Notes under the pieces: model-generated
Database searches by the model: none
What the model was told of the DNA's origin: nothing
Seen by the model: the letters and a program-made list of their open reading frames with translations, nothing else
Assembly: GCA_002900995.3 (NCBI GenBank)
Contig: CM035304.1
Span: 5,596,134 to 5,660,133 of the forward strand
Direction of reading: 5' to 3'
Origin: Ganoderma boninense
Taxonomy: Eukaryota; Basidiomycota; Agaricomycetes; Polyporales; Polyporaceae
Length of the DNA: 64,000 bases
Part shown: positions 1 to 10,840 of the stretch, piece after piece
Layout of the letters: the number at the start of each line of letters is the position of its first letter
Numbering within the stretch: position 1 is the stretch's first letter
Translations under genes and position numbers: made by a program

Positions 1-3000
1 GAGGTCGGGAGTCGAGGGAGAAAGTGGCTGATCAAGGTGGTCGCAGCCGGGGTCGCGCAGGCGGTCGGATCGAGGTCGAAAAGGCGGGAAAGGCTGGGAT
101 TAGTGGTGCCTAAGAGGCCGAGGTAGACGAAGATCCATGAGAGCCGAGAAACAGTAAGGTTGGAGATGGTGGTCCTGGACGAAGATAGTATGAAAACTGT
201 CCGGCTCGAAACGCGGCGCTATCCGGACCGAGGTATGTGGCTATAGTACGTAAGTAAGTACACTGCGAGGGCTCGGAACCATGCTACAGAACGCTACTAA
301 CTACTCTGCCATAGGTCACGACAAAGCCGGTATACGGATAGGAATAGAAAGTGATAAGAAAATAAAAGAAAGGGGAGGTCGCAGGAATGGGGGATCGGCA
401 TGCGGGCTGGCTCGAGGTCGTCAGATCGGGCTCAAGGTGCGTGGTTTCCCGCTCAGCGCGGTACCACACTCATCATAGGTTACGGGTCAGTAAAGGTAGA
501 GCGAGGGAGGAGGGCCCCGGGGCCTGAGGTCTGAGATCTGAGGCCTGAGGGAGCCGGGCGCGGCGGCAATGAACGAGAGCAGGCAGAGGGTCCGGCAGAG
601 TACCATACATTTGTTGACGTTGAATTGGGAGGGATAGCAACTTATGACTATTATGGCTCGTCCAGTGAAGTCGTCTCAAGGCACGTCGTTGGGAGCGATG
701 ATGAGACCTTGGGAGAGGCTTGTCTGGTGGCGTCTAAGCTCCAAGGCGAAGCAGTTCGTTGGTTCACTTCACGTTAATAGTGCATACGTACCGAGCTGGC
801 GGAAGTTCACGGGAATTGCCGAGTCAAGTTCCGTCTCCCTACTCACCGAGTTCTGAGGGCGCTTATGCTACCTTTCAACGAACTTGAAGCCCATTCTCTC
901 AGACCGGTTATTCCCTTCGTCTCTCCTCCACCTCCCTGCTGGTTGTAGCCTACGTATGCTACAAGATAACCTTGAGCCTGATTCTTTCCATTTTCCCATC
1001 TAGTTCCCGCCAAAACTACTTCACGGACGACGTCGCAAAAAGTCTGGTAGAACAACGCGTTCCTGGGCCTGCTGTGACGAACTGCTGCCATCCCGCTGTC
1101 AACACGCAACCAACCTCGTGAACCCCGAAAGCTACAATGCTCACGGGATAGATCCAGAGACGGTATGTTGTAAATTTATTTTGGGTTACAGTATCTACTT
1201 GAACAATATTTCCTCATGCACGACTCGATGGCATGCAGAAACGCTTTGTCCACCTTCAGTCTGTAAATCTGAGCGGAGGTGTGGCAGTAACGTATACAGG
1301 AGGTGACGGGGGGTGTTCTCTTAGGTTGACGTTCACGGCAGTGGCGCAAAGCGCGTTTCCTTCTTATTTGTTTGATCCTTCCTCCCGGCTGTTCTGCGAC
1401 TCAGCTCATCTCTGGCTTGTTTTGTCCTACTGCTCGCGCAAATATGCACGCCAACGTCCAGCCAAGTTTTACCCGAGTTTACTGGGCGTGGGCCCGACAC
1501 GGAGGGAAGCAGGGTGTGGCCTGAGGATTTCGGCAGTATCGCGTTCAGCACAGGCTTGCCGCGGAGGAACCTCTCTGTGGCGGGACGCGCAAAGAACTCG
1601 AAGAGCTTCCAAGCGACTTGAAGTAAGTCAAGCCATCCCTCAGGAAGTCGTGTTCACTCATATCATGCATACACCCACTCTGTGCGACGGTCGTGCCTCT
1701 TCATGACGAGTACTTATGGTGAGTGGAGAAGATAGTCAGATACGTCCTCGGTATCCCAACAGAGCGACCATCTCAGTCCAGCCGTGATGGTGCCCGTCGA
1801 CCGCAGGCGTTGCTCGCGATCCACGATATCGTCCCTCGGGGCGCATGATCTCCCAGCGACATTGCCTCCCTAACCATCGCAGGCACTCACATTCAAGCGC
1901 AGGCTCCCGATATTCAGAACGAAGGCACGTATCATCTCGAACTTCTACTGCATAGAATCTTTCCTATCGTCTAATGTCTGCCTCCCAGTCCAACCGCCCC
2001 GCACCGCAGCAACCAAGACGGCCTTGAGCTCCACCTGATAGGATCTGCGACAGTCGTTCCCGCGCGAGCTTGCAGCCCGAGTGCGACGATGCATATGCAA
2101 CGTTCATGCAAGGCGCAGAGCTGGCCAGCCTTTTCAGGTTCAAAGAGCACCTGGGCGCTGTATTAGCATCCATCTCGTCCAATTGTAAGCCCCGAGGAGC
2201 CGGGAAATGTCGCACACACTGGAAAGGTTTCCCCTTGAACGCAAAAGAATCCTAGCTACCAGGAAGTGGTACGTCGCCCATACGCTTTCACCGTCCTATC
2301 CTTCGCTGGATGCTGCTCTAAGCATCTCTGCTAGCGCTGCATCTTGTACTGCAAGTATGGATGTCGCTCCCTTAGGACACTCAACTCGGGCGTCCCTGCC
2401 AGCTGCACTCTCTGCGACGCGCAGGACTGTCTGGATCATTCGGCACATGTGTTCCTCCTCCTCCGATCTCGTCACAGAACTTCTTGACCATGAGGCGTCA
2501 CGCGTAATTGCAAGGCCTCACATGCCAGGCATCGACATCGCTCCTCTCTCGATCCTGATTCACGACTATGAGCTCCCTTAGTGCCCCATTCTGACACCCC
2601 ACGAGTCTGGAAACTCTACTCAGCGAAGTACCCTCCGGTCCGATGTCGAGCGCACACTCTTCAAGCACTGAGTGGCTTCGAGCGTTGACTCGGAGGTTCA
2701 GGCAGGCGGGCGCTATGGCTGAGGAAGTCGGATCGTTTCAACTTCCGAAGTAAAGTTAAGGCGCTGCAGGATATGCCTGCAGTCAAGCGGACGGTGAAAA
2801 TTAGGTAGAAGGAGAAGCTAGTGATGTGCGATATACGACTTCGAGAGGCTGAAGGGAATCGAGTCATAGATACTGGCGGCGAACCCGCGCTTGTATGTTA
2901 GAAGATCGCGCCCCGTGTAGGTCGCGCGTCGACCGGCTACAATTCCCTCCCTCGTCGTTCCCTCGTTGCCGGCATTACTGGTGTTGCGGACACGTTTCGC

Positions 3001-3440
3001 CCGGCCATCGGAGTGGAGCTGGGAGCAAGGAGGCGGGCGAAGCGAATATAAATGATCGTCGTCTTGCAGTGAAACATGAGCAGGAAGCAGGTTGTAATGG
3101 TGAATAGGAAAGTCGGAGATCATGATGTCGAAGTCAGAATAAGGGTAGTCAATGTTGTGCCTTCTGGATTGCATCCATCTAAGAGCCGTCTTCAAGCAAG
3201 TTTCACCACCACGCGAGTCTCTGCAGGTCACTGTGACTCCCTTCCCCCATGCCCACGATATCCCTTCCCTCACTATCCCACCTAGAGCTCCTCCGAGTCC
3301 ATCCAACACTTGAACGTATTCACTCCCGCTGCTGTTGTTTTGAACTTTGTGTTCTCTGAGCCGTGTCTGCTGGTACGCCGCATTTCGATTATTCCTGCTT
3401 AAACTGCTACATATAGATCCACTACTGCTAGCTATCTACG
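1..3440. other. Gene-poor, decayed DNA
   Basis: No intact gene could be supported here. All open frames are short and frames change repeatedly. A stretch at 640-777 looks like a gag fragment (listed separately), and 1970-2800 has broken, protein-like frames on the plus strand that I cannot assign. The segment 3300-3440 is a plausible promoter and 5' leader for the HET gene that follows. Degenerate retroelement sequence is the most economical reading, but that is inference. Confidence 0.4.
640..777 (+). pseudogene. Possible Ty3/gypsy gag remnant
   Basis: A 45-codon plus-strand frame ends in a stop and contains KLQGEAVRWF, which resembles the 'leucine-x-G-x-A-x-x-W' segment of Ty3/gypsy capsid (gag) proteins. 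About 40 nt downstream, another frame contains a short W-x-x-F-type segment. No zinc knuckle, protease or reverse transcriptase is visible nearby, so at most this is a short relic. Similarity by eye over about ten residues is weak evidence. Confidence 0.25.
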
Positions 3441-6400
3441 ATGTTGCGGTTAATCAATACCGAGACAGGAAAGTTCGAGGAGTTTGTTGATTCCTCCACT
3501 GCCCCCCTTTACTCTATCCTTTCGCACACTTGGAAGAAGCCATCATGGCTGGAGCAGTCGTACCAGGACGTCAAGAAGATACAGGAGAGATGTGGTCTCT
3601 TATTAGTACGTGATTATCCTTGTATATTTTCCATCCTAACCATGACCTTCGTTTTGCAGGACGAAGGAGGCTTCTCCAATGAGCACCTGAACGACGCCGG
3701 ACCAACACCGCAGATACGAGATGTTCCCGATGCACCGGAGCTACACATACCCACCCATTCCCCACTGCAGCACGATCTGCAGCTACCCCATCTATCTCCC
3801 TCAATGCTCGTCCTCCTGAAGTCCTTACTGGTCGCGATTCTGGCACGGGCATCGCTCTACTTCCTTTTTGGAACGTCCATTCATCCATTCCCTGTACCTC
3901 AGAACGAGGTTGATCCTACACCGAAGCCATCTGCCACACGACCCTCTATTTGGGATCCTGACTCAGGACTCTCGGAGAAGATTCGGAAGGCGTGCGAGGT
4001 TGCTCGCCAGGATGGCTACCACTACATCTGGATCGACTCCGCCTGCATCGACAAGACCAGTAGCTCCGAGTTGTCCGAAGCCATCAACTCCATGTTCAAC
4101 TGGTACCGCGATGCGCAGATCTGTTATGCCTTCCTCTCTGACGTTCCCTCGGAATGCGATGAAAATGTGGGAGGCCACAATCGGACTTATTTCAAGTTCC
4201 AGCATAGTCGATGGTTCAAGCGTGCATGGACACTCCAGGAGCTCATCGCGCCTCACGTGGTAGTCTTTCTCTCTCAGGATTGGAAGGGTCTCGGGACGAA
4301 ACACTCGCTCGCAGATGTCATCAAAGAAATCACCCATATCGACCGTGATATCTTGACTCACGAGAAGGCCGTCGCAGACGAGAGCATTGCCGAGCGGATG
4401 CGATGGGCGGCGTCCCGCGAGGCATCTCGAGTCGAGGACGAGGCCTACTCGTTGCTCGGCATCTTTGATATCACAATGACCACTATCTATGGCGAGGGGC
4501 GGAACGCATTCCAGAGACTGCAGGAGGAGATCCTCCAACGAATCCCTGACCGCAGCCTGTTCGCCTGGTGTCTTCCATTCGCGGGGTGTCAGCCTGTTCA
4601 CATTCATGAGGAAACCGGATTAGCGATACAGTGTTCTTCAACTAACATCACGTCTCCTTTTGCAACGTCCCCTCGATCATTCGCCAATAGAGGAGGGAAG
4701 ATTTATGCATTGTCCCAAAAGGAACTCGAGTCTCTACAGCTTCCCATTGAAGAATACGCTCTGACCCCCTATGGTATCCGGACGAAGATTCGCCTCGTTC
4801 CCATGAAGTCTTTGGTGCCAAAATTCCACATTAATTACCATACTCTGCAATGCCAGTGCAACGGCAACGACCCACGTCGACATTTCATAGACTCATGGTA
4901 CCTCGTTCTTCTCGGCTCTCAACATGCTTCTTACAGCGGTCGGTCTGCAAAGTATCTCTTAGGCAAGATATGCTGCATCACCCCAGCCAAATCGAGCATT
5001 CAGTGGCTGGAAGTACCAAATACCAGCGGCCTCCTCAGGTGGACCAACTTCGATTTGGATACTACTCGAAGTATACTCGAAGAACCAATCGATATATATC
5101 TTCCCCGCCCTACACCATCCATAGCCGATCGGGAGCCCAAAGGAAACAGCCCGAATACATCTCAGTCGGCCACGATTTCATTCTCCCCTTGGGCCCCACT
5201 TGCTGTGCCACCTGGATACACCATCCGTGACTCAGACCTCTCGCCCAATGAAACTCGCCCCCTTCATCCCATGAATTCTCCTTCCGTTTCTCTCCTACTC
5301 ACCAACGAGAGGTCAGGCAGTCTATTGATTCAATATCGTCATTTGCCCTACACCGACTCGAGAACAATTACCAGCATGACATCCACGTTTATTGAAGCCC
5401 GCATCTGGATTGTCTCCACCCACTCTCCACTAGACTTTGTCGACAGCTCACCATATGCTTCCGCCATCTGGATTGCTGGGGGAGATTTTATCACCCTTCC
5501 AGTGATCTGGTACATCTCCGTGCCACTCACGCAGTCGGGACTCTGCCAGTGGATCACTTTGCGACTTTGGTTATGCATGTCAACACACACTCACTACCAT
5601 ACCCACATCGAGGTCGTGCAAGATGATGCCCCTGCTGAGGTCGCGAAGTGCGGCCCTGACCACCAGCCTTATGTTGAGATGATGCAGACCACTGGCCACA
5701 AACACGCCCACGTGAAGGTTGCAACTGTTGATGGTGACTTTGATCACGACCAGGTCGCGGTGCACGCTGAGAGTCCAACATACGCATTCAAGGTGTCTAG
5801 GCGGCATCTGGTTTCTATGTATAGTGATTTTGTCCCTTTCTGCATGCCTGAGCCACACCCGGACTTCAAGTTTACCATGTTAGGATCCGCCCGAAGGGCA
5901 TTGGAGGCACAAGGATACTCTGTGTATCTCGAATCCCCCGACAGAGACTTTTCAGGCAACTATTCCTCCCATTCCCGTTCCGATTTCTATTCTCTCATCA
6001 TTTCCCGGGCCGATGTCAACTCAACGTTCACCATCACCGTCAAATATTTTCACAACCGCTACACATGTCCTGGAAATAAGTTCCCACAGTTCGTCTTCGT
6101 AGCCCGCGTCACCTTAGAGTCGGGTACTGGCGACAACCCCCAACAGTACCAGGATGGACCATACGTGTTGAATTGGGTGGATGACCTTCAGCCTCAGGAC
6201 AGTGATGTTGAATGGTCCAGCGCACAGAAACCGATATACCTCACTACACCGAATGGGGAAGTGTTGTCACTCGATCTCGACTTCGACCGGGCATGGGTTT
6301 CGGAATACTACTTGGTGGTGGATCTCGCACAACAGGGCCCCGATTCCAATTCCCAGGTTGAAGCAAGCGGCCACCGTCCCAGGGAGCTGGAATTTTGGCT

Positions 6401-7091
6401 TGTGGATCCCCATAATCATATCAACCTGACACTGCCTACGCATACACGACGTGCTCTACAGACGCAAGGATACGAGGTCTACTTCAAAGGATCACAGGAT
6501 AGCGCATACCACCTAACCCTCTCTGATGCCGACCTCACGATCAACATCGAGTACTCCCACAGCCTATCCACGAACTGCGATGGTCAGCAGGAGCTGACAT
6601 TCCAGGCTTGTATTACGACTTCAGTCCTGAAAACCTCTCAGGATGCAGCTGCTCAGCCGAGGTGCCAGACTGTCGATTGGGATGCATGGCAAGCGTTCAC
6701 GCGCTATTCATGGCCTGGGGACAAAGTTCGCAAGGTGATCGGATGGTATTGGAATCTGCCGCAGCAAGACATCACACTCACACTTCCGAACGGACGCGAA
6801 CTGACGTTGCGCCTCAGCCTCTACCTCATATGGCTCACCGAGTACTGCATCGCGGTCGAGATAATTCGACCGCAGCCGCTCTCGCGAATGATATCGCATG
6901 AATCCCTTCACGTCGAGAATGACGAGGCGGACGTTGACGGGAATGCGAGTACGCAGGAGGCCACAACGGACGAAGCTGACAAGGAGGAAGCTGGAGATTC
7001 AGCGGTGGTCGTGCCAGTCGCGTCACACAAGACGGGAATCGAAGTTACCGACTCGGTGGAAGAAACGGGTGCCAGCGAACAGGCTGAGTAG
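3441..7091 (+). CDS. HET-domain protein 1 (vegetative-incompatibility type)
   Basis: Predicted 1198-aa protein in two exons (3441-3605, 3660-7091); the 54-nt GT-AG intron is phase 0. Residues about 20-330 form a HET domain of the basidiomycete HET-E-like class: YSILSHTW near the start, IWIDSACIDK around residue 177, then WTLQELIAP and EDEAYSLLGIF around 313. HET domains act in non-self recognition and programmed cell death between incompatible fungal hyphae; the role of this copy is inferred. The C-terminal half is unusual: two related beta-rich modules lie at about nt 5845-6340 and 6400-6880, followed by an acidic, low-complexity tail. A paralogue with one such module lies at 59571-62025. 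The start matches the paralogue's start. A hydrophobic stretch near nt 3805-3870 might instead be an unrecognised intron. Confidence 0.85.
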   Translation: MLRLINTETGKFEEFVDSSTAPLYSILSHTWKKPSWLEQSYQDVKKIQERCGLLLVRDYPCIFSILTMTFVLQDEGGFSNEHLNDAGPTPQIRDVPDAPELHIPTHSPLQHDLQLPHLSPSMLVLLKSLLVAILARASLYFLFGTSIHPFPVPQNEVDPTPKPSATRPSIWDPDSGLSEKIRKACEVARQDGYHYIWIDSACIDKTSSSELSEAINSMFNWYRDAQICYAFLSDVPSECDENVGGHNRTYFKFQHSRWFKRAWTLQELIAPHVVVFLSQDWKGLGTKHSLADVIKEITHIDRDILTHEKAVADESIAERMRWAASREASRVEDEAYSLLGIFDITMTTIYGEGRNAFQRLQEEILQRIPDRSLFAWCLPFAGCQPVHIHEETGLAIQCSSTNITSPFATSPRSFANRGGKIYALSQKELESLQLPIEEYALTPYGIRTKIRLVPMKSLVPKFHINYHTLQCQCNGNDPRRHFIDSWYLVLLGSQHASYSGRSAKYLLGKICCITPAKSSIQWLEVPNTSGLLRWTNFDLDTTRSILEEPIDIYLPRPTPSIADREPKGNSPNTSQSATISFSPWAPLAVPPGYTIRDSDLSPNETRPLHPMNSPSVSLLLTNERSGSLLIQYRHLPYTDSRTITSMTSTFIEARIWIVSTHSPLDFVDSSPYASAIWIAGGDFITLPVIWYISVPLTQSGLCQWITLRLWLCMSTHTHYHTHIEVVQDDAPAEVAKCGPDHQPYVEMMQTTGHKHAHVKVATVDGDFDHDQVAVHAESPTYAFKVSRRHLVSMYSDFVPFCMPEPHPDFKFTMLGSARRALEAQGYSVYLESPDRDFSGNYSSHSRSDFYSLIISRADVNSTFTITVKYFHNRYTCPGNKFPQFVFVARVTLESGTGDNPQQYQDGPYVLNWVDDLQPQDSDVEWSSAQKPIYLTTPNGEVLSLDLDFDRAWVSEYYLVVDLAQQGPDSNSQVEASGHRPRELEFWLVDPHNHINLTLPTHTRRALQTQGYEVYFKGSQDSAYHLTLSDADLTINIEYSHSLSTNCDGQQELTFQACITTSVLKTSQDAAAQPRCQTVDWDAWQAFTRYSWPGDKVRKVIGWYWNLPQQDITLTLPNGRELTLRLSLYLIWLTEYCIAVEIIRPQPLSRMISHESLHVENDEADVDGNASTQEATTDEADKEEAGDSAVVVPVASHKTGIEVTDSVEETGASEQAE
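5845..6340 (+). repeat. HET protein 1, C-terminal module copy 1
   Basis: Protein-level repeat inside the HET gene. It holds ARRALEAQGYSVYL, then a threonine/isoleucine-rich strand, a V-x-A-R-V-T-L strand, a W, and TTPNGEVLSLDLDF followed by SEYYLVVDL. The same order of motifs recurs in the next module and once in the distant paralogue. No family name can be assigned from the sequence alone. Confidence 0.6.
6400..6880 (+). repeat. HET protein 1, C-terminal module copy 2
   Basis: Second copy of the module: TRRALQTQGYEVYF, a strand reading LTINIEYSH, QELTFQACITT, then LTLPNGRELTLRLSLY and TEYCIAVEII. It has diverged from copy 1 but keeps the same motif order and spacing, which suggests an internal tandem duplication. 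Confidence 0.6.
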
Positions 7092-7955
7092 CAATCGACG
7101 TTGCTCTGGGGCAGAGGACAGGTTTTGGATCCCGCTTTGGGTGTTCTGTGGTGTACGGCCGCTATCTTCGTCATGGACTTTGCTCCGGTTCGCAAGCCTC
7201 GAATTAAATTATGTATGGTGTATGAAATATCGTCGCTGACGTCCGTATACAATCCATCAGTTTGGTAGTGCTCGCCTTGGACAGATGCTTGTACTTACCA
7301 GACCTTCGTGATGTACTCGTTGATCATGTATTCGCTTCTATCACTACAGTCGACTGATCATTTAGTATTGGAAAGGATATTCTTTTCAGAGCTCACCCTT
7401 TGTATGCTCTTTGGCAACTATCGACGCTGACGGAGAATCGTATCCACTGTGTTAAAGTGTCTGCACGCTGTTGTTGCACAAGGACAGACCTTATTGAAGT
7501 CTCATTGAAAAATCTCGTACCGTCATCGACGCTTGTATCAAGTCTGTAGCCAAGAGCAACTTACAGCTGGTCCATTGCATAGAGTGCGCTCGCTCCTCGT
7601 TTGTCACATTGAACCTCTCTTCATACGACGCCTCCCCAGACTCTTCGTGCTGTATTCCATCCCGCCTGCCCCGGCCCTCCTCGCATTCTTCTGCATGGAA
7701 AGAAAGTCCTCGCTCTGTCCCCATGATGCGCGAACACCTTGCATTCTACACTCAACAACTCGTGGTGATCCTGGGCGTCTCTTATCCCGTACGAATGACG
7801 ATGCAGACCTCCCTTCGCGGGCAAGTCGCTCTGGGGATGAAGAGTCCCTCGTAAAGGGTGTAAGCTGCGGCCCAAGGACCACATGGGACACGACAAACAC
7901 ACTTCCCATGAGACACACGATTCTTACAACGCCGAGCTTTGCAACCTCACCAGTT
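7092..7955. other. Convergent intergenic region
   Basis: The 3' ends of the HET gene (plus) and the hydrolase gene (minus) face each other here. No conserved gene, tRNA or repeat was recognised. Long open frames over 7533-8522 on the plus strand are antisense shadows of the GC-rich hydrolase exons. Confidence 0.5.
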
Positions 7956-9141
7956 TCAAAAGAACGCCAGGGCCGCCTGCTCGGCGTCCTCCGGCCGCTC
8001 CTCCGGGATATAGTGCCCGCATTCGACCGCCCGCCCATCGACGTCCTCGCACACGTTCCGCCACAGCGCAAGCATGCCCTCGTGTCCGAACAGCTTCTCG
8101 TTCGGGCCCTGCTTGCCCCAGAGCACGCGGAAGGGCTGCTGGACCTTGCGCCCCGCCGCACGGTCCGCGGCGTCGAGAGCGAGGTCGGCCCCACCCGGGG
8201 CAGAACAGCGGTAGTCCTCGGTGAGCGCGTGCACGCGGTCGGGCGCGGCGAGCTGCTGGAGGTACGAGTCGACGACCTCAGGGGTGAAAATGCGCTCGTC
8301 GATCTTGGTGAAGCGGCCCAGGAGGCGCTGGAGGTAGGCGGACGGGTTCCCGAGGACTGCCAGTGCGGACGTTGCGTCAGCGTTGAAAATCCCAATGCGC
8401 AACGAGACGAGACAGGGGTGGACGCACTCATCTGCTCTGGGAATGGGTACGGCTGGGAGAGGAAGAACCAGTGGAAAAACGCGAGCGCGAGCGTGGCGTC
8501 CGCCTTGTCGAAGATGTCGTAGGTCGGCGCGATGTCGAGGAGCATGACCTTGACGACTGCGTCTGGATAGTCCGCCGCCATGCGGTGGGCGACGCGCTGT
8601 GTCCGAGAGTGCACCTGTCAGGATCCCCCGTCGATCACGGCTAGAGTGGATGAAACGTACCGCACCTCGGTCGTGTCCGATGACGGAGAACTTGGCGTAA
8701 TTGAAGTGCTTCCTGTTCACTCTCGTTAGCCCACAGTCGGCTCGATGACGTTCCTCGGAATACAGACATGACGTAGAACATGTCTCTCGCCATCTCCCTC
8801 TTCGAGTAGCGGGTCCTGAGAGCATCCTCACCAGGCACCTCCTCCCCCGCGGCGAAGTTCCTCACCCTCGGCGCCGAGCTCTGGCCACTCCCACGCGAGT
8901 CCGCAATGACGATATCCCTCCCTGACGACTTGGCGAGTGCAGGGCCGAGATGGCGGTAGATGTTCGAGTTCTGTGGGTACCCGTGAAGGAGGAGAAGTGG
9001 CTCCTTCGTGTTCGCGCTCAGAGACTGGTAGCGCAAGGCATAGATCTGGACCGAGATGGTGGGATCGTGTTCGGGAGGAGGGATAGGGATGAGGGCCGGC
9101 TCAAATCTGGCCGTCGTGAAGATGTCCGTGAAGGCTGTCAT
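7956..9141 (-). CDS. Alpha/beta hydrolase, epoxide hydrolase / haloacetate dehalogenase-like
   Basis: Predicted 331-aa protein in four exons (9141-8768, 8712-8661, 8596-8428, 8356-7956), joined by GT-AG introns of 55, 64 and 71 nt; the frame closes exactly. It has the oxyanion motif HGYP at residues 53-56, DSRGSGQS after the next strand, the nucleophile elbow GHDRG with Asp139, and a C-terminal catalytic His313 in CGHYIPEERPED. An aspartate nucleophile in GHDRG places it with soluble epoxide hydrolases and fluoroacetate dehalogenases, which open epoxides or remove halide through a covalent ester. No signal peptide is seen, so a cytosolic enzyme is likely. The substrate cannot be decided from sequence. 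The segment before the middle exons is short, as is usual for fungal members. Confidence 0.88.
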
Positions 9142-9186
9142 TTCCGCGGCACTGTCAGTGGGTTTCGTGGTCAGTAGCAGCCCGGG

Positions 9187-9200
9187 GCTACATATACAGC
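9187..9200 (-). promoter_or_regulatory. TATA-like element upstream of the hydrolase gene
   Basis: On the minus strand the sequence CTGTATATGTAG lies about 50 nt before the hydrolase start codon at 9141. Position and sequence fit a core promoter, although a distance of 50 nt to the ATG leaves only a very short 5' leader. Confidence 0.3.
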
Positions 9201-10111
9201 GGGAGCAGCACTTTGCGACGACAACTTTTGAAGCTGCGCAAAGAGACGGAGCCCCGAGACCACGAGAATCGTCATCAGAAACTCACATCGTGTTCTCCAG
9301 CATTCATCCTCGCGTCATGGGTACGCAGAGCTTGAGGGATGCCGCGCGCTATACTGAGCAGAACGAAGTCCGCGTTATGGGAGCCGGCACAGCAACGCAT
9401 GTTAGCACGCACCTAAATTTGTTATCAATGCCCCAAAATACAGTGCAATGAATTGCGCCCTCCCATAGAGTGGGATACAGACCTGTGGCGAAGCATATCC
9501 GTGGTATAAAGAGTGCGCTTCTTCATGCTTTTGACTTCATCGACCTCGGACACCGAACGCGACTTGCTGTCGTGACCCATGCTATTTCTGTGGCGGCGAG
9601 AGGCATGATTGGAGCACCCCAAATCTCACCCTTAAAATAAATGCAAAGGCAAGCCTGAGAATCGGAGGAGAGCCAAACAAAGTTCCACTGGGAGATAGCA
9701 TGGAGACTCGAGAGCAAGGAGCTGCTGACTGCGGCCGCGGCGTTGTACACGAAGCAACGGGCGCTCCAATTGCTCCGGTTCGGGTCGAGTGAGACCAACT
9801 CCAAGGGTTAGGGTTGCGAAGCAGTTCAACTTGAACTTGAACTTGAACTTGCCGTTTGCCATTGAAATATTTACCTGCCACTGCGTTAGCAATGACTACC
9901 TCCCCTCAAGTTCCCATGGTGCATCTCTGGATGGCATCTCAGTCTCCCACTTGTGACTTCTGCTGACTCGGAGTCTCGGACATTCATTCTTGAACTGATC
10001 TTCCCTCAGGCTAGACCGGGTAGCAGGAAGGACTGTTAGCCACGTAAGTTTTTTGTAGGAAAACTACATCACCAACGGGCGTGGAGAAAGGTGCACCAGA
10101 CGTCTCCCCGA
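9201..10111. other. Intergenic, no gene recognised
   Basis: Short frames only. A small tandem repeat of the hexamer AACTTG (about four copies) lies near 9828-9850. The first half probably contains the divergent hydrolase promoter. Confidence 0.4.
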
Positions 10112-10600
10112 GTTTACGGACCACCCGTCGCTGCCCTATACCGCTTCACTCGTCAGAGAAGTGCCGCGGTGGCATTCATCTGGATCTATAGGTTCCTCGC
10201 GCCAGGTGGTCTCAGACGACAAATACGGTGGCTACCACATCCTAGAGGAGCTATCATTTTTGCATATCTCTAGTCTGACGTGACGATCATGCCTTTCATT
10301 TATGGTACCTGGCCTAACTCTGAAACTGTAGGGCCATCTTACACGACTCCGATGTTTACCCCGAACTCGAAGAATTCAGGCCGGAGCGCAAGTTTCTCGA
10401 CGCGGCAGGGAACATAGACACCCACGGACGAGAGCTTACAGACGTTGTGTTCGGATTCGGTCGTCGGTAAGTCCGTGCTATTGCTGGGATTAATTCGCTG
10501 TGATTTCACAAGGATGCGCGGGTTTCAACGGCACCATATACCCTCGCGCACGTCCAAGTGCCCCGGCACGTACTTCGCAGAGTCAAGCCAACGTTGTTCA
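10112..10600 (+). pseudogene. Cytochrome P450 C-terminal remnant
   Basis: Three exon-like blocks follow the C-terminal half of a fungal microsomal P450. The first holds LPYTASLVREVPRWH, an ExxR K-helix. The second, near 10332-10468, holds AILHDSDVYPELEEF, then RPERKFLD and FGFGRR. The third, near 10557-10592, holds CPGTYFAESS, the heme-cysteine loop. The N-terminal two thirds, including the I-helix, are missing, the region after the K-helix is corrupted, and nothing joins the last blocks into a clean frame. It is best read as a decayed gene copy rather than an active enzyme. Confidence 0.7.
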
Positions 10601-10679
10601 CCCTTTGCGTCCCCTGCTGTCGCGCGTGCGCGGGTTGGCTGTCGCAGTCGAGGTTTAACACCTTGGCCGATTGTATAGT

Positions 10680-10698
10680 CACACACACACACACACAC
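10680..10698. repeat. (CA)n microsatellite
   Basis: A run of about nine CA dinucleotides directly downstream of the P450 remnant. Confidence 0.9.
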
Positions 10699-10840
10699 TC
10701 CCTCCATCTAGGGTTGTATCGGCTTCCTCCACGCTGTCCTGAAGGAATAGATACGTGACGAAGACGAGGAGACTTTTAGCAGAAGCACTAGCAGCTTCGA
10801 CCTCCTCGGACCTCGGATCCGCACTATGGAGCTGGGCACC

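Noticed and set aside
7533..8522. 329-codon plus-strand frame
   Set aside because: It runs antisense to the exons of the hydrolase, has biased composition and no motif; a GC-driven shadow.
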